Program-made: the position numbers and the translations under genes
The notes under the pieces: generated by a model
What the model was told of the DNA's origin: nothing
Seen by the model: only the letters and a program-made list of their open reading frames with translations
The model's database searches: none
Part shown: positions 41,449 through 50,485 of the stretch, piece by piece
Layout of the letters: each line of letters opens with the position of its first letter
How positions within the stretch are numbered: the first letter of the stretch is position 1
NCBI GenBank assembly: GCA_041395945.1
Contig: JAWKZN010000002.1
Span: forward strand, 868,001-932,000
Source: Pseudomonadales bacterium
Lineage (GTDB): Bacteria > Pseudomonadota > Gammaproteobacteria > Pseudomonadales > Azotimanducaceae
Length of the DNA stretch: 64,000 nucleotides
Reading direction: 5' to 3'

Positions 41449-44400
41449 TCAGGACACGGGAGCCAGCACACTGCGAACCGCACTTGCGAGCATACTGAGT
41501 GTGAAAGGCTTATCCAGAAACAGGTCCACGTGCACATTCGCCGGTTGACCCGCACCGCTCATCAGAATCACCGGCATCGACGGTCGTTTCTCACGCAGGA
41601 TTTCGACCACCTTGTGGCCCGGCATGGTCGGCATGGTTTCATCGGTGATCACCAGATCCAGACCCTCGCCAAGCTGTTCGAACAGCGCCAGAGCAGAAAC
41701 TCCGTCCGGCGCGGTGAATACCCGATATCCCAGCTTGGTGAGTGATTCTTCGACGATGGCGCGCACAGCCGGCTCGTCATCCACAAACAGAATGGTCTCT
41801 GTCCCCGGTGCAGGCGCTCCGAAAATGACCGGCTCTTCGACCCGACCCGCCGCTGATTCTTCGCAGCAGGGCAGATAGATGGTGAAGGTTGATCCCCGCC
41901 CGACCTCACTCTCTACTTCCACGTAGCCGCGCAGCTGGGTAACGATACCGTGCACTACCGCCAGCCCCAGGCCGGTTCCCTCCTCGCGCCGGCGTGTGGT
42001 GAAAAACGGGTCGAATATTCTCGCAAGGGTGAAGTCATCCATACCCGGACCATTATCCGCCACCGTGATTTTCACGTGGGAGCCCGGCGCCAGCACTGCG
42101 GTTGAGCGTGCCTTTTCGATATCCACGTCGTGGGGCTGAACCCTGACCTGCAATACCCCTCCTTTCTCACCCATTGCCTGCCCCGCATTGGTACCGAGGT
42201 TGAGTACTACCTGCAGCAGCTGGGTGGGATCGGCGAGTACCGCTCCCGATTCCGGGTCCAGAACATCTTCAATGCGAACCCGCTCACCAAGCACCGGCTT
42301 CAACAGTTGCAGAGCCTCTGCTACTGCGCCGGCGACACTGACCGGCTTGGGCCTACGGGGGTTGCCCCGACCGAAGGTGAGGATGCCCTGTACCAGCTCA
42401 CGCGCCCTGTCGACCGATGTTTCGAGTTTGCGCAGGTAGTCGCGTGCGCGACTCGAGCTGTCCAGCTCTGCAAGACTGAGCTCCGCATAACCGAGAATCG
42501 AACTGAGGATGTTGTTGAAGTCGTGTGCAACACCCCGGGCCATGGTGCCGAGTGCTTCCATTTTCTGCGCATCCCGCAACTGGCGCTCCAGATTGCGCAC
42601 CTGGGTGACATCCGTGCCGGAAATCAGAATTCCAGCCGCCATGCCTTCTCCGGCTGGAAGTGGAATCGTGTGCCAGGCGATCAGTCGCTCGATTCCTTCC
42701 TTCGGTTTGATGGGCGACTCCGAGTAGGCATATTGCGCAACCTGCTCGAAGCGCTCACGCACTTCCCCACGGACTTCGGCGGGTACAAAGGTTTCATAGA
42801 AATCAGACCCGACGATTTCGCTTTCGCTGCCACCAAGTACCCGGGCACCCTTCTGATTGATCATCGTGATCCGGCCGGTCCGGTCCAGCGCGAGAATGAT
42901 GACCTCGACAACGTCCAGATAGCGCTGGGAACGCTGCTCCGAAAGACGCAGCTCCGTTTCTTTTTTCTGTCGCTGGTTGATCTGATCAACCAGCGTTGTG
43001 TTGATCTTCCGAATTTCTTCCGCATAGGCGAGACGCCGCGCCTGCACGCGATACACCGCGAAGAAAACCATCAGCACGGCGAGGACATAGCCGGACTTCG
43101 CCCACCAGGTTGCCCAGGGAGCCGGCAATACTCGGAAGGGCAGTACCAGCTCGTCACTACTCCAGACACCATCGCCGTTCGCCGCCCTGACCCGCAACCG
43201 ATAATCACCAGGCAGCAGATTCGTGTAAGTAAGCCGGCGTCGATTCCCATCGATCACCCAGTCCGTGTCGAATCCTTCAAGGAAATGCTCGTAGCGGTTA
43301 CCCGAGGGGTCGGTGAAGTCCAGGGCCGCAAACTCGAAGGCTATCAGCTGATCGCGATGGTCGAACTGCACCACTCCTGACTCCTCCATCAGGGTGTGAG
43401 GCAGAACGGATTCATTCAGTCGGATCAGATCGGTCAGCACCACAGGAGGTGCGTGGAGGTTGGTCCTGATTTCGTGGGGGTAGAAGGCGTTGAAACCATT
43501 GTTTCCACCAAACAGTATGCGGCCGTCAGCGAGCCTGAGCGCTGCGGCGAAATTGAATTCATTGCCCTGCAGGCCATCCGCCACGGTGAAGTTCACTGTT
43601 TCCCGGGTGCCGGGATCAATCCGTGTAAGTCCCCGATTGCCCGCCGCCCAGACCCGGCCTGCGGAATCACTCACCAGACTGTAGATGGTCCTGCCGGCAA
43701 GCCCCTCCTCGATGCCGAGATGTTCAAAGCGCAGCTGGCCACTCTGTCGGTCTTCCGCACGCCACACCGACACACCCCGCTCCGCAGTTCCTATCCAGAG
43801 ATTGCCCGCGCCATCCTCGGTGACATACCAGGCCACGTCGCTGGCGAGCGAGTCCGCTTTCGAGGAGTCATGGCGATAGGTCTCGAATACGCCGGTGTCG
43901 GGTTCGAGCCGGCACAGGCCATCCCCATGGGTGCCGATCCAGAGCCGGGCACCGCGATCTTCGTATATCGAGAGCATCCGGTCTGAACACAGACTCGCCG
44001 GATTGCCGGGGTCGTGACGGAACCGCTCGAATCTGCCTTCTCCCAGGTAGCGATTCAATCCGCCGCCATAAGTGCCTATCCAGAGTCTGCCCCTGGAGTC
44101 GAACAGCAGACTGGTAATGGCATCGAAACTGATGCTTCCGGCATCTTCCGGGTCGTGCCGGAAGTTCTCCCAGTCGCCCTGTTCTGCACGGTAGCGGAAC
44201 AGCCCACCCGCCCGGGTCCCCGCCCACAACTCACCCTGAGGAGAGACCGCCAGCGCAAATACCCGGGGATCCCTGAGTCCGCCCGGACCGTCTCCCGGAC
44301 CGAAGGGGTGAATTTCTCCAGTGTCCAGTTCGAGCAGGCTGACACCACCGCCTGCGGTCCCGACAAACACTTTGCCGTCGTCGCCCTCCGCGAAACTCGA

Positions 44401-45486
44401 AATCCAGTTGTTTGTCAGGCCGCCGTTACCTTCTGCCGGGCTCGAGTAGGTGGCAAAAGCACTGAGCAGCGGGTTCCAGGTATTGACGCCAACCTGGGTA
44501 CCCACCCAGATCACACCGCCGCGATCCTCAAACAGCGCCGCCACATGGTCGTCGTTCAGGCTTCTATCATTGGCGCTGTGTCGGCGGATGGACTCGAACC
44601 GGTCCTCCCCCGTCACGAACCGGTTCACCCCATCGCTGTCTGTGCCAATCCACACATCACCCCGGCTGTCGACAAACAGTACCCGGATCGCATTGGAGCT
44701 GAGCCCGGAACCATCGCCCTTCCGGTAACGGCGTTTGAGCTGGCCCTGGGAGTCCAGCCGGTACAGTCCTGCCTCGCTGCTGCCCACCCAGATATCACCC
44801 CGGGCATCAGCCGCTATGGCATGCACCCGATCGTCGCTGCCTTCCAGATCGATCTGCCTGACCCGGGAGTTCAGGGGGTCGAGGCGCAGCAGACCACCGC
44901 CGTTGGTACCGATCCAGAGAAATCCGCCCGCGTCGAGGAAGAGATCCCGTACCCGCTGATTTGCAAGGCCGCCGTCTGTCACCCGCTCGAAGGTCCCTGA
45001 ATCCAGGTCCATCCGGGTGATGCCGCCGGTGTCATCTCCGATCCACAACCAGCCCCGGGCGTCCGGTTCGATGGCCCGGATATGGTTCCCGCTCAGGGAT
45101 TGGGGGTCAGCAGGATCGGAGTAGTAGCGGGTAATGGCTCCCGTCTTCGTATCGAGCCGATTCAGCCCTCGCTGGGTCCCGATCCAGACCATGCCCTGGT
45201 CATCCGCATGAAGCACAGGTATCCAGTCATTGCTGATGCTGTTCGCATCATCCGGTTCCAGGAAGTAATTGACGAACTCGTGGCCATCGTAGCGGCTCAG
45301 CCCACCCTGGGTGCCGAGCCATATGAAGCCCCGGGTGTCCTGCGCGATGGCCTGTACCACGGACTGGGGAAGTCCCTGATCGACAGAATATCGATGAAAT
45401 CGGACGTATTCGGCGGCGGAAGCAACCGCCGCGCACGCTGCCACCATCAGCAGAATCAGAATTGACTGGACCGCCTGTCGGATCAA
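41449..45486 (-). CDS. Hybrid histidine kinase with periplasmic propeller sensor
   Basis: A 1345-residue one-protein two-component system. After a signal sequence come many Reg_prop repeats (GFIWLGTQGGLSRYDG, GMVWIGTQRGLNRLD and others, about 25-690), a Y_Y_Y domain (~720-785), a membrane helix (~797-818), a coiled linker, a PAS domain (~860-970), HisKA with GVAHDFNNILSSILGYAEL (His ~989), HATPase with NLGTNAGQAM, DNGPGM and GTGLGLAVV (~1080-1190), and a receiver domain with VDDEPAV, Asp in VITDETMP (~1280) and Lys in LDKPF. It lacks the AraC output domain of HTCS proteins, so its signal must go to another protein. The start is TTG at 45486. Ligand unknown; glycan or peptide sensing is common in such proteins. 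Confidence 0.95.
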   Translation of the reverse strand: MIRQAVQSILILLMVAACAAVASAAEYVRFHRYSVDQGLPQSVVQAIAQDTRGFIWLGTQGGLSRYDGHEFVNYFLEPDDANSISNDWIPVLHADDQGMVWIGTQRGLNRLDTKTGAITRYYSDPADPQSLSGNHIRAIEPDARGWLWIGDDTGGITRMDLDSGTFERVTDGGLANQRVRDLFLDAGGFLWIGTNGGGLLRLDPLNSRVRQIDLEGSDDRVHAIAADARGDIWVGSSEAGLYRLDSQGQLKRRYRKGDGSGLSSNAIRVLFVDSRGDVWIGTDSDGVNRFVTGEDRFESIRRHSANDRSLNDDHVAALFEDRGGVIWVGTQVGVNTWNPLLSAFATYSSPAEGNGGLTNNWISSFAEGDDGKVFVGTAGGGVSLLELDTGEIHPFGPGDGPGGLRDPRVFALAVSPQGELWAGTRAGGLFRYRAEQGDWENFRHDPEDAGSISFDAITSLLFDSRGRLWIGTYGGGLNRYLGEGRFERFRHDPGNPASLCSDRMLSIYEDRGARLWIGTHGDGLCRLEPDTGVFETYRHDSSKADSLASDVAWYVTEDGAGNLWIGTAERGVSVWRAEDRQSGQLRFEHLGIEEGLAGRTIYSLVSDSAGRVWAAGNRGLTRIDPGTRETVNFTVADGLQGNEFNFAAALRLADGRILFGGNNGFNAFYPHEIRTNLHAPPVVLTDLIRLNESVLPHTLMEESGVVQFDHRDQLIAFEFAALDFTDPSGNRYEHFLEGFDTDWVIDGNRRRLTYTNLLPGDYRLRVRAANGDGVWSSDELVLPFRVLPAPWATWWAKSGYVLAVLMVFFAVYRVQARRLAYAEEIRKINTTLVDQINQRQKKETELRLSEQRSQRYLDVVEVIILALDRTGRITMINQKGARVLGGSESEIVGSDFYETFVPAEVRGEVRERFEQVAQYAYSESPIKPKEGIERLIAWHTIPLPAGEGMAAGILISGTDVTQVRNLERQLRDAQKMEALGTMARGVAHDFNNILSSILGYAELSLAELDSSSRARDYLRKLETSVDRARELVQGILTFGRGNPRRPKPVSVAGAVAEALQLLKPVLGERVRIEDVLDPESGAVLADPTQLLQVVLNLGTNAGQAMGEKGGVLQVRVQPHDVDIEKARSTAVLAPGSHVKITVADNGPGMDDFTLARIFDPFFTTRRREEGTGLGLAVVHGIVTQLRGYVEVESEVGRGSTFTIYLPCCEESAAGRVEEPVIFGAPAPGTETILFVDDEPAVRAIVEESLTKLGYRVFTAPDGVSALALFEQLGEGLDLVITDETMPTMPGHKVVEILREKRPSMPVILMSGAGQPANVHVDLFLDKPFTLSMLASAVRSVLAPVS

Positions 45487-45543
45487 AGCCTGCTTCCCGC
45501 CTGCACTCGCTGTTCATCCATCCCGGCGCCTCCCTGCGACCGC

Positions 45544-45571
45544 GACTTGTGACGCGAAAAATCGACAAGTC
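45544..45571. repeat. Inverted repeat upstream of hybrid kinase
   Basis: GACTTGT and ACAAGTC separated by 14 nt in the 124-nt spacer between the SCO gene stop and the kinase start on the minus strand. It may be an operator or a weak hairpin. No T-tract follows on either side. Confidence 0.3.
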
Positions 45572-45610
45572 ATGGTACAGGTCGCCCTATCGGACTCCAA
45601 GTCAGGGCAG

Positions 45611-46300
45611 TCAGCGACTGCTTTCAGCCAACAGCGTGCGGATATCGTTGAGCAGCGTGTCCGCATGCAGAAAGGACACGCTGTAGATATTGCGAATCAC
45701 ACCGCGGGTGTCGATCAGGTACACCCGGAGTATATGGGACAGCGTGCCGAGAGGACGACCCTGCGCATCAATCTCCTGAATGACCGATTGATCGTAATCA
45801 AGCAGCAGGGGTGCCAGAGACCGGGAATCGGCACTGGTCACGAAGCGCCAGTCGACTTCTGCGTTCTGAAATCTGGCACCGTAGGTGCGCATGACATCCG
45901 GAGTATCGCGCTCCGGATCGAAACTCCAGCTCACCAGACGCACTTTCGCAGCAAGTTCCGCTGCCTTCGCCAGACGCTCCTGCACCCGCGCCAGCACGTG
46001 GGTAGCCAGCGGGCAGCCGTTCACATCACCACAGCTTGTGTAAATGAAGCTCAACACCACCACTCGATCCGCATAAAGATCATGCAGCCGCACAGGTTCT
46101 CCCGTGTCGAGCAGAACCACGCCATCCGCCGCATGCCCCAGACCCGGCAGTTCATAGCTGCCGGCACGGGGGGCGTCAAAGGTCAGATCGTAATACCCCG
46201 GCGCCAGCACCTCTGGTTCGGCATGCTCATGCTGTCGGGTCTCAGAATGGACCGCGGCACTGGCGCTCACCAAGACGGCGCACAGCAGTAACTCAATCAT
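45611..46300 (-). CDS. SCO1/SenC-family copper chaperone-like protein
   Basis: A 229-residue secreted thioredoxin-fold protein of the SCO/SenC family, which delivers copper to oxidases. A signal peptide (MIELLLCAVLVSASAAVHSE) is followed by the fold, with the metal-binding cysteines in SFIYTSCGDVNGCPLATH (Cys90 and Cys96) and a later His in LGTLSHILRVYLID. The spacing is C-x5-C instead of the classical C-x3-C. The ATG at 46300 overlaps the MtoX gene by 8 nt, so it is co-translated with it, and copper loading of MtoX is its probable job, as reported for methanethiol oxidase clusters. Confidence 0.88.
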   Translation of the reverse strand: MIELLLCAVLVSASAAVHSETRQHEHAEPEVLAPGYYDLTFDAPRAGSYELPGLGHAADGVVLLDTGEPVRLHDLYADRVVVLSFIYTSCGDVNGCPLATHVLARVQERLAKAAELAAKVRLVSWSFDPERDTPDVMRTYGARFQNAEVDWRFVTSADSRSLAPLLLDYDQSVIQEIDAQGRPLGTLSHILRVYLIDTRGVIRNIYSVSFLHADTLLNDIRTLLAESSR

Positions 46301-47654
46301 CGGTGCTGGAGAGCATCTCCGGCGCCTGGGGCCGACGAAGACCATAGAGGGCGTAGGAGCCGAAGCGCATCTGATGGGGCAGGCCGAGTCCTGCGGCGAT
46401 AAAGTCGATCGAAAATTCAGGTACCAGCGACTTACCATCCCATCTATACAGTTTGAAATACTGCAGATCGGGGCCCGCCGGTGCCTGCTTGTCCCAGTTG
46501 GAAAGCAGCGAGGAGGTGAAGTACAGCCGCTTGCCGTCCCAGCTCTGTGACACCATGTTCACCTGTTCGCCCACACGCTGTGCCATCACCTGCACGGGTT
46601 TGAACGGATCGCTGATATCGAACTGGCGCACCAGCCCGTCATTCCAGGTATTGACCCACAGCAGCCGATCATCGGCTGAGATTGAGATATCCACCGGCAA
46701 CGGAATCTTCGAGGCATCACCGATATCGGCAACGTCTTTAGCCTGCCACTCACCCTGGGCGTCTTCGTAAATCAGCCAGATCTTCGAAGTCAGCGCGGTC
46801 GTGGTCAGGCAGAAGTTGTTGTGGCTGCCCCAGGCACAGCGGATCTCCAGTGGCGCACCGGGTACATCGAGAATCTTCTTCGGTTGCCGCGTGTGCAGAT
46901 CCCAGACAACCACCGTATTCCCCATGCGCTTCATGGCCTCGGCATCCGCCATCAGCTCACCCAGATTGCGCATGTAGTTGTTCCATCCGGTGAAGGACGA
47001 GGTGATCAGCACATTACGGCGCGGCAGCGCACGCACATCGTAACCGTAGCCGTCAGCAAACTGACCGGACTTGACAGCACCTGCCAGCGCATCGTCTGTC
47101 GGCATCCAGTGCGTGGTCACGTACTCACCCGCATTGGTGTACTCCGCCATACCGGTTCGACCGCCGTGGTCCCGGTTGTTGGAGAGCCCGGTCAACAGCA
47201 TCCGGCCCGGCAGCGCGTAACTGGTGTGCGGCCCGACGATGCCACCGGTTTTCGCAGTGAAGTCTTCTATGGTCCTGTGCAGCACGGGCGCTGCGGGATC
47301 ACTGTGAATGTCGAAAATGAAGATCCGATTGGTATCGAGTCCGCTCGCCCAGAGAAAGCGACGGTCGTCAGTGAGGCCCGAGTGATGTGCCTCATTGCGG
47401 CTGCCCACCGGGAGTATGTGCACTACTTCGCCGTAGCTGATGGAGTCCGGATTGACATCGACGGTGACCAGTTTGTCCTGACCGTCACCCACACCTTCCG
47501 CTCCCAGCGTCCACACATAGACGAAGTCTTCCTGGCCGACTATCTTCGCCATGTAGGGCGACATGCAGGTTTCGTCTGCAAAAATCGCCGGGCTGCCACC
47601 GGCCAGTAGAGTTCCCAGGAACAGACCGATAAATCTCATTCTGAAACCGCTCAT
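46293..47654 (-). CDS. mtoX: Methanethiol oxidase / SBP56 (SELENBP1-like)
   Basis: A 453-residue selenium-binding-protein-56 homologue. Bacterial MtoX is a periplasmic copper enzyme that oxidises methanethiol to formaldehyde, hydrogen sulfide and hydrogen peroxide. A signal peptide is visible (MSGFRMRFIGLFLGTLLAGG, cleavage near IFADE), followed by the SBP56 core: YMAKIVGQEDFVYVWTLG, ASGLDTNRIFIFD, GPHTSYALPGRMLLT, and LPHQMRFGSYALYG at the C-terminus, with scattered His that could be copper ligands. ATG 47654 has GGAGGGGG upstream. The next gene is a SCO-type copper chaperone and a MauG-like gene is divergent, which matches the described mtoX neighbourhood. Confidence 0.88.
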   Translation of the reverse strand: MSGFRMRFIGLFLGTLLAGGSPAIFADETCMSPYMAKIVGQEDFVYVWTLGAEGVGDGQDKLVTVDVNPDSISYGEVVHILPVGSRNEAHHSGLTDDRRFLWASGLDTNRIFIFDIHSDPAAPVLHRTIEDFTAKTGGIVGPHTSYALPGRMLLTGLSNNRDHGGRTGMAEYTNAGEYVTTHWMPTDDALAGAVKSGQFADGYGYDVRALPRRNVLITSSFTGWNNYMRNLGELMADAEAMKRMGNTVVVWDLHTRQPKKILDVPGAPLEIRCAWGSHNNFCLTTTALTSKIWLIYEDAQGEWQAKDVADIGDASKIPLPVDISISADDRLLWVNTWNDGLVRQFDISDPFKPVQVMAQRVGEQVNMVSQSWDGKRLYFTSSLLSNWDKQAPAGPDLQYFKLYRWDGKSLVPEFSIDFIAAGLGLPHQMRFGSYALYGLRRPQAPEMLSSTDD

Positions 47655-47675
47655 AATGGCCCCCTCCATCATTGC

Positions 47676-49031
47676 GTGGTCAGTTATGCTAGGGAGGCTT
47701 TGATCAAGTATCAACGACTCTCCATCCGCACCCATGAAGCGAAGGCGCTGCTCCTGCTGCCGATCCTGAAGAGGACGCTCAGCCGGTCCTGTTCTGGTAA
47801 CTTTGTTACTCATGTACGGGGGCTCGTCAGCCTGTTTCTGATCGCATCCGCACCGCTCGCCGCCAGCGGCCCTGGCTACATCATCCCGGGTGATCCTCGT
47901 AACGGTTACGAGTCAACGGATTATCAGAGCCGATCCGCCGCGCTGAATATGAGCCAGGGGGTACCCGCAGATCTGTTCGAACGCACTCTGAACCCACCGC
48001 TCGGACTCCCACCATTGCGCCATCCGGCAGATCCCGCCCGGATCGATCTCGGCCGGCGTCTGTTCTTCGATCGCCGCCTGTCCCCAAACGACACCCTTTC
48101 CTGCGGCATGTGCCACGTGCCGGAGCAGGCGTTCACACAGACGGAGCTGTCCACTCCGGTGGGCATCAACGGCCGCAGCACACGCCGCAATGCGCCCGCC
48201 CTCTACAACGTGATCTATCGGAATATCCTCTTTCATGATGCGCGGGAAACCAGTCTTGTCGCACAGATCTGGGCTCCACTGCTGTCGCCGGACGAGATGG
48301 GGAATGTTTCACGCGCGAGCGTTCTGGGGCGGCTGGCTCAGATCGAAGAGTACACGGAGGCTTTCAGAGTCACCTTTGCAGAAGGACTTACCGAAAATAC
48401 GCTGGGGCTAGCGCTGGCCGCCTATCAGAGCGCACTGCTCGCCGCGGATTCACCCTTTGATCACTGGTATTACGGCGGCGACTCAGCAGCGCTCTCCCAT
48501 TCCGCGAAGCGCGGCTTCCAGCTGTTTCTGAAACATGACTGCTCACGCTGCCATCTGATCGCTCGCAGCGGCGCACTGTTCACCGATGACGATGTGCACC
48601 GTACCGGCGCCGGCTATCGTCGCGCAATGGGCGAAACATCCACCACGTCCCTGCTCCAGGTGGCGCCGGGTGTCGTGCTCACAGTGGAACCGGTTAGCGT
48701 CCACAGGGCGGACGACTATGGGCACGAGGAAGTGACCGGTCGCCCGGAGCATCGCTGGGCTTATCGGACCCCCAGCCTGCGCAATGTCGCAGTGACCGCC
48801 CCGTATATGCACGATGGCAGTTTCGCCACTCTGGAAGCCGTCATCGAATTTTACAATTCGGGCGGCGGAACAGACCCGGAGAAAGACCCGCTGATTCGCC
48901 CCCTGTCAATGAGCGGGGTAGACTCCAGCGACCTGCTGCGTTTTCTCGAAGCCCTGACCAGTCCGGATCTCGACAGGCTTGCGAGCGACGCACGTATATC
49001 GCCCATCGGGGAACGGGGCTCACCGGACTGA
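47676..49031 (+). CDS. MauG/cytochrome c peroxidase-like di-heme protein
   Basis: A di-heme cytochrome of the MauG/CcpA family with two heme-binding motifs: LSCGMCHVPEQAF (~142) and HDCSRCHLIARSG (~289). Other family parts are LGRRLFFDRRLSPNDTLS before heme 1 and YRTPSLRNVAVTAPYMHDG near the end. A signal-like stretch GLVSLFLIASAPLAASG lies ~50 residues in, so the true start is probably later than the GTG at 47676, but no ATG, GTG or TTG is in frame close to it; TTG 47700 is another choice. It is divergent from mtoX and may mature or oxidise that enzyme, as MauG does for methylamine dehydrogenase. Confidence 0.87.
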   Translation: MVSYAREALIKYQRLSIRTHEAKALLLLPILKRTLSRSCSGNFVTHVRGLVSLFLIASAPLAASGPGYIIPGDPRNGYESTDYQSRSAALNMSQGVPADLFERTLNPPLGLPPLRHPADPARIDLGRRLFFDRRLSPNDTLSCGMCHVPEQAFTQTELSTPVGINGRSTRRNAPALYNVIYRNILFHDARETSLVAQIWAPLLSPDEMGNVSRASVLGRLAQIEEYTEAFRVTFAEGLTENTLGLALAAYQSALLAADSPFDHWYYGGDSAALSHSAKRGFQLFLKHDCSRCHLIARSGALFTDDDVHRTGAGYRRAMGETSTTSLLQVAPGVVLTVEPVSVHRADDYGHEEVTGRPEHRWAYRTPSLRNVAVTAPYMHDGSFATLEAVIEFYNSGGGTDPEKDPLIRPLSMSGVDSSDLLRFLEALTSPDLDRLASDARISPIGERGSPD

Positions 49032-49077
49032 CCGGCCTTCGATCAGGATCTCACGGTCAGCCGGAGAGGGAGGAGCG

Positions 49078-50292
49078 ATGTCCACGGAAACTGTCGATTG
49101 CTGCATTGTCGGCGCCGGGCCCGGCGGCATGATGCTCGCGCTGCTGCTCGCCCGCACCGGCCACAGCGTAATCCTGCTCGAAGCCCGGCAGGATTTCGAT
49201 CGCGACTTCCGCGGTGATACGGTTCACGCGTCTACGCTCGAAACCCTCGATCACCTCGGGCTGGCAGACGAGGCCCTCGACCTTCCCCACGTGAAAATGC
49301 GCTCGGTCACTCTGCACACTCCGGAACGCACACTGGATCTGGTGCATTTCGATCGGCTGCCGACCCGGTTTCCCTATGTGGCCGTCATGCCCCAGTCCAG
49401 CTTTCTGGACTGGCTCTGCCGCAAGGCAGAAGCCTGCCCGAATTTCACCTGCTTAAGGGGTGCCGCCGCCCAGGCACTGCTGGAAGACGGCAGGCGGATC
49501 ACCGGCGTCCGCTATCGGGCCGGTGCCGATCACAACATCCATGCCACACTGACGGTGGCCGCCGATGGCCGCTTTTCAAGAATGCGCAAGCTCGCCGGTC
49601 TCAGCGCACAGAGCAGCGCACCGCCAATGGACGTGTGCTGGTTCCGGCTGCCGAGAAGAGAGCGGGACGGACACGAGACCGGGGGCTTTTTCGTTGCCCA
49701 CGGCCGGATGCTGGTCTGCATTCCCCGCACAGGCGAATGGCAGATCGGCTATGTGTTTCCAAAAGGCGATTTCGCCCAGCTGAAATCCCAGGGCATCGAC
49801 GCTCTGCGGAAAGGTATCAGTGATGCAGCACCCTGGCTGAGCGACCGCATCGACGCACTCAAGGATTTTACAGAACTGCATCTGCTCACTGTGCGGGGTG
49901 ATTGTCTGGTGAAATGGTATCGCCCCGGTTTTCTCGCCATCGGGGATGCGGCCCATGTCATGACGCCGGTGGGCGGTGTGGGCATCAACATGGCGGTAAG
50001 CGATGCGGTGGCTGCCGCAAACGTGCTGGCAGACCCGGCAACACTGCCGCTGCGCAACCGGACCCTGACAGAGTCGCACCTTGCGGAAATTCAGAGTCGA
50101 CGCATGCGCGCGACCCGCATCACACAGGCTGTGCAGGACCGTATTCAGGATCAGATCGTGAAACGCGCGCTGCGCAATCAGCCATTCGCACTGCCGCTTC
50201 CGGTCCGACTCGCACTGGCCATACCGGGTTTACGTGACATACCCGCGCGACTGTTTGCACTGGGTCTGCCGCGCACGCGACTAGCAGTCTGA
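49078..50292 (+). CDS. FAD-dependent aromatic monooxygenase-like protein
   Basis: A 404-residue class A flavoprotein of the PheA/UbiH type. The FAD-binding motif is CIVGAGPGGMMLALLLARTG near the N-terminus, a conserved DG is in VAADGRFSRMRKLAGL (~160), and the second FAD motif is FLAIGDAAHVMTPVGGVGIN (~283). Members hydroxylate aromatic or polyketide rings with NAD(P)H and oxygen. The ATG at 49078 has AGGAG 4 nt upstream and starts right at the Rossmann strand. It follows the MauG-like gene after 46 nt on the same strand; whether they share an operon is unclear. Substrate unknown. The 193-nt spacer after its stop shows nothing definite. Confidence 0.92.
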   Translation: MSTETVDCCIVGAGPGGMMLALLLARTGHSVILLEARQDFDRDFRGDTVHASTLETLDHLGLADEALDLPHVKMRSVTLHTPERTLDLVHFDRLPTRFPYVAVMPQSSFLDWLCRKAEACPNFTCLRGAAAQALLEDGRRITGVRYRAGADHNIHATLTVAADGRFSRMRKLAGLSAQSSAPPMDVCWFRLPRRERDGHETGGFFVAHGRMLVCIPRTGEWQIGYVFPKGDFAQLKSQGIDALRKGISDAAPWLSDRIDALKDFTELHLLTVRGDCLVKWYRPGFLAIGDAAHVMTPVGGVGINMAVSDAVAAANVLADPATLPLRNRTLTESHLAEIQSRRMRATRITQAVQDRIQDQIVKRALRNQPFALPLPVRLALAIPGLRDIPARLFALGLPRTRLAV

Positions 50293-50485
50293 AGCTGGAT
50301 TGAGCGATTCGGGAACTTCACGACAATGAAATCCCAATAAACGCCAGCCTTGTGCGCAGACCCGTCAGTGCCGGATTCCCCCAGTACGCCGTGCTGCCGC
50401 GGCGCAGACTTTCCCGGTCCGGATCCTTCAATGTGCTCTTCATGCTGGGCGAAGACCGGCTGGCCATGGTCCGGACGCTGACCGG

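Noticed and set aside
42130..43380. 416-codon plus-strand frame
   Set aside because: Antisense to the kinase domains of the hybrid histidine kinase; no domain of its own.
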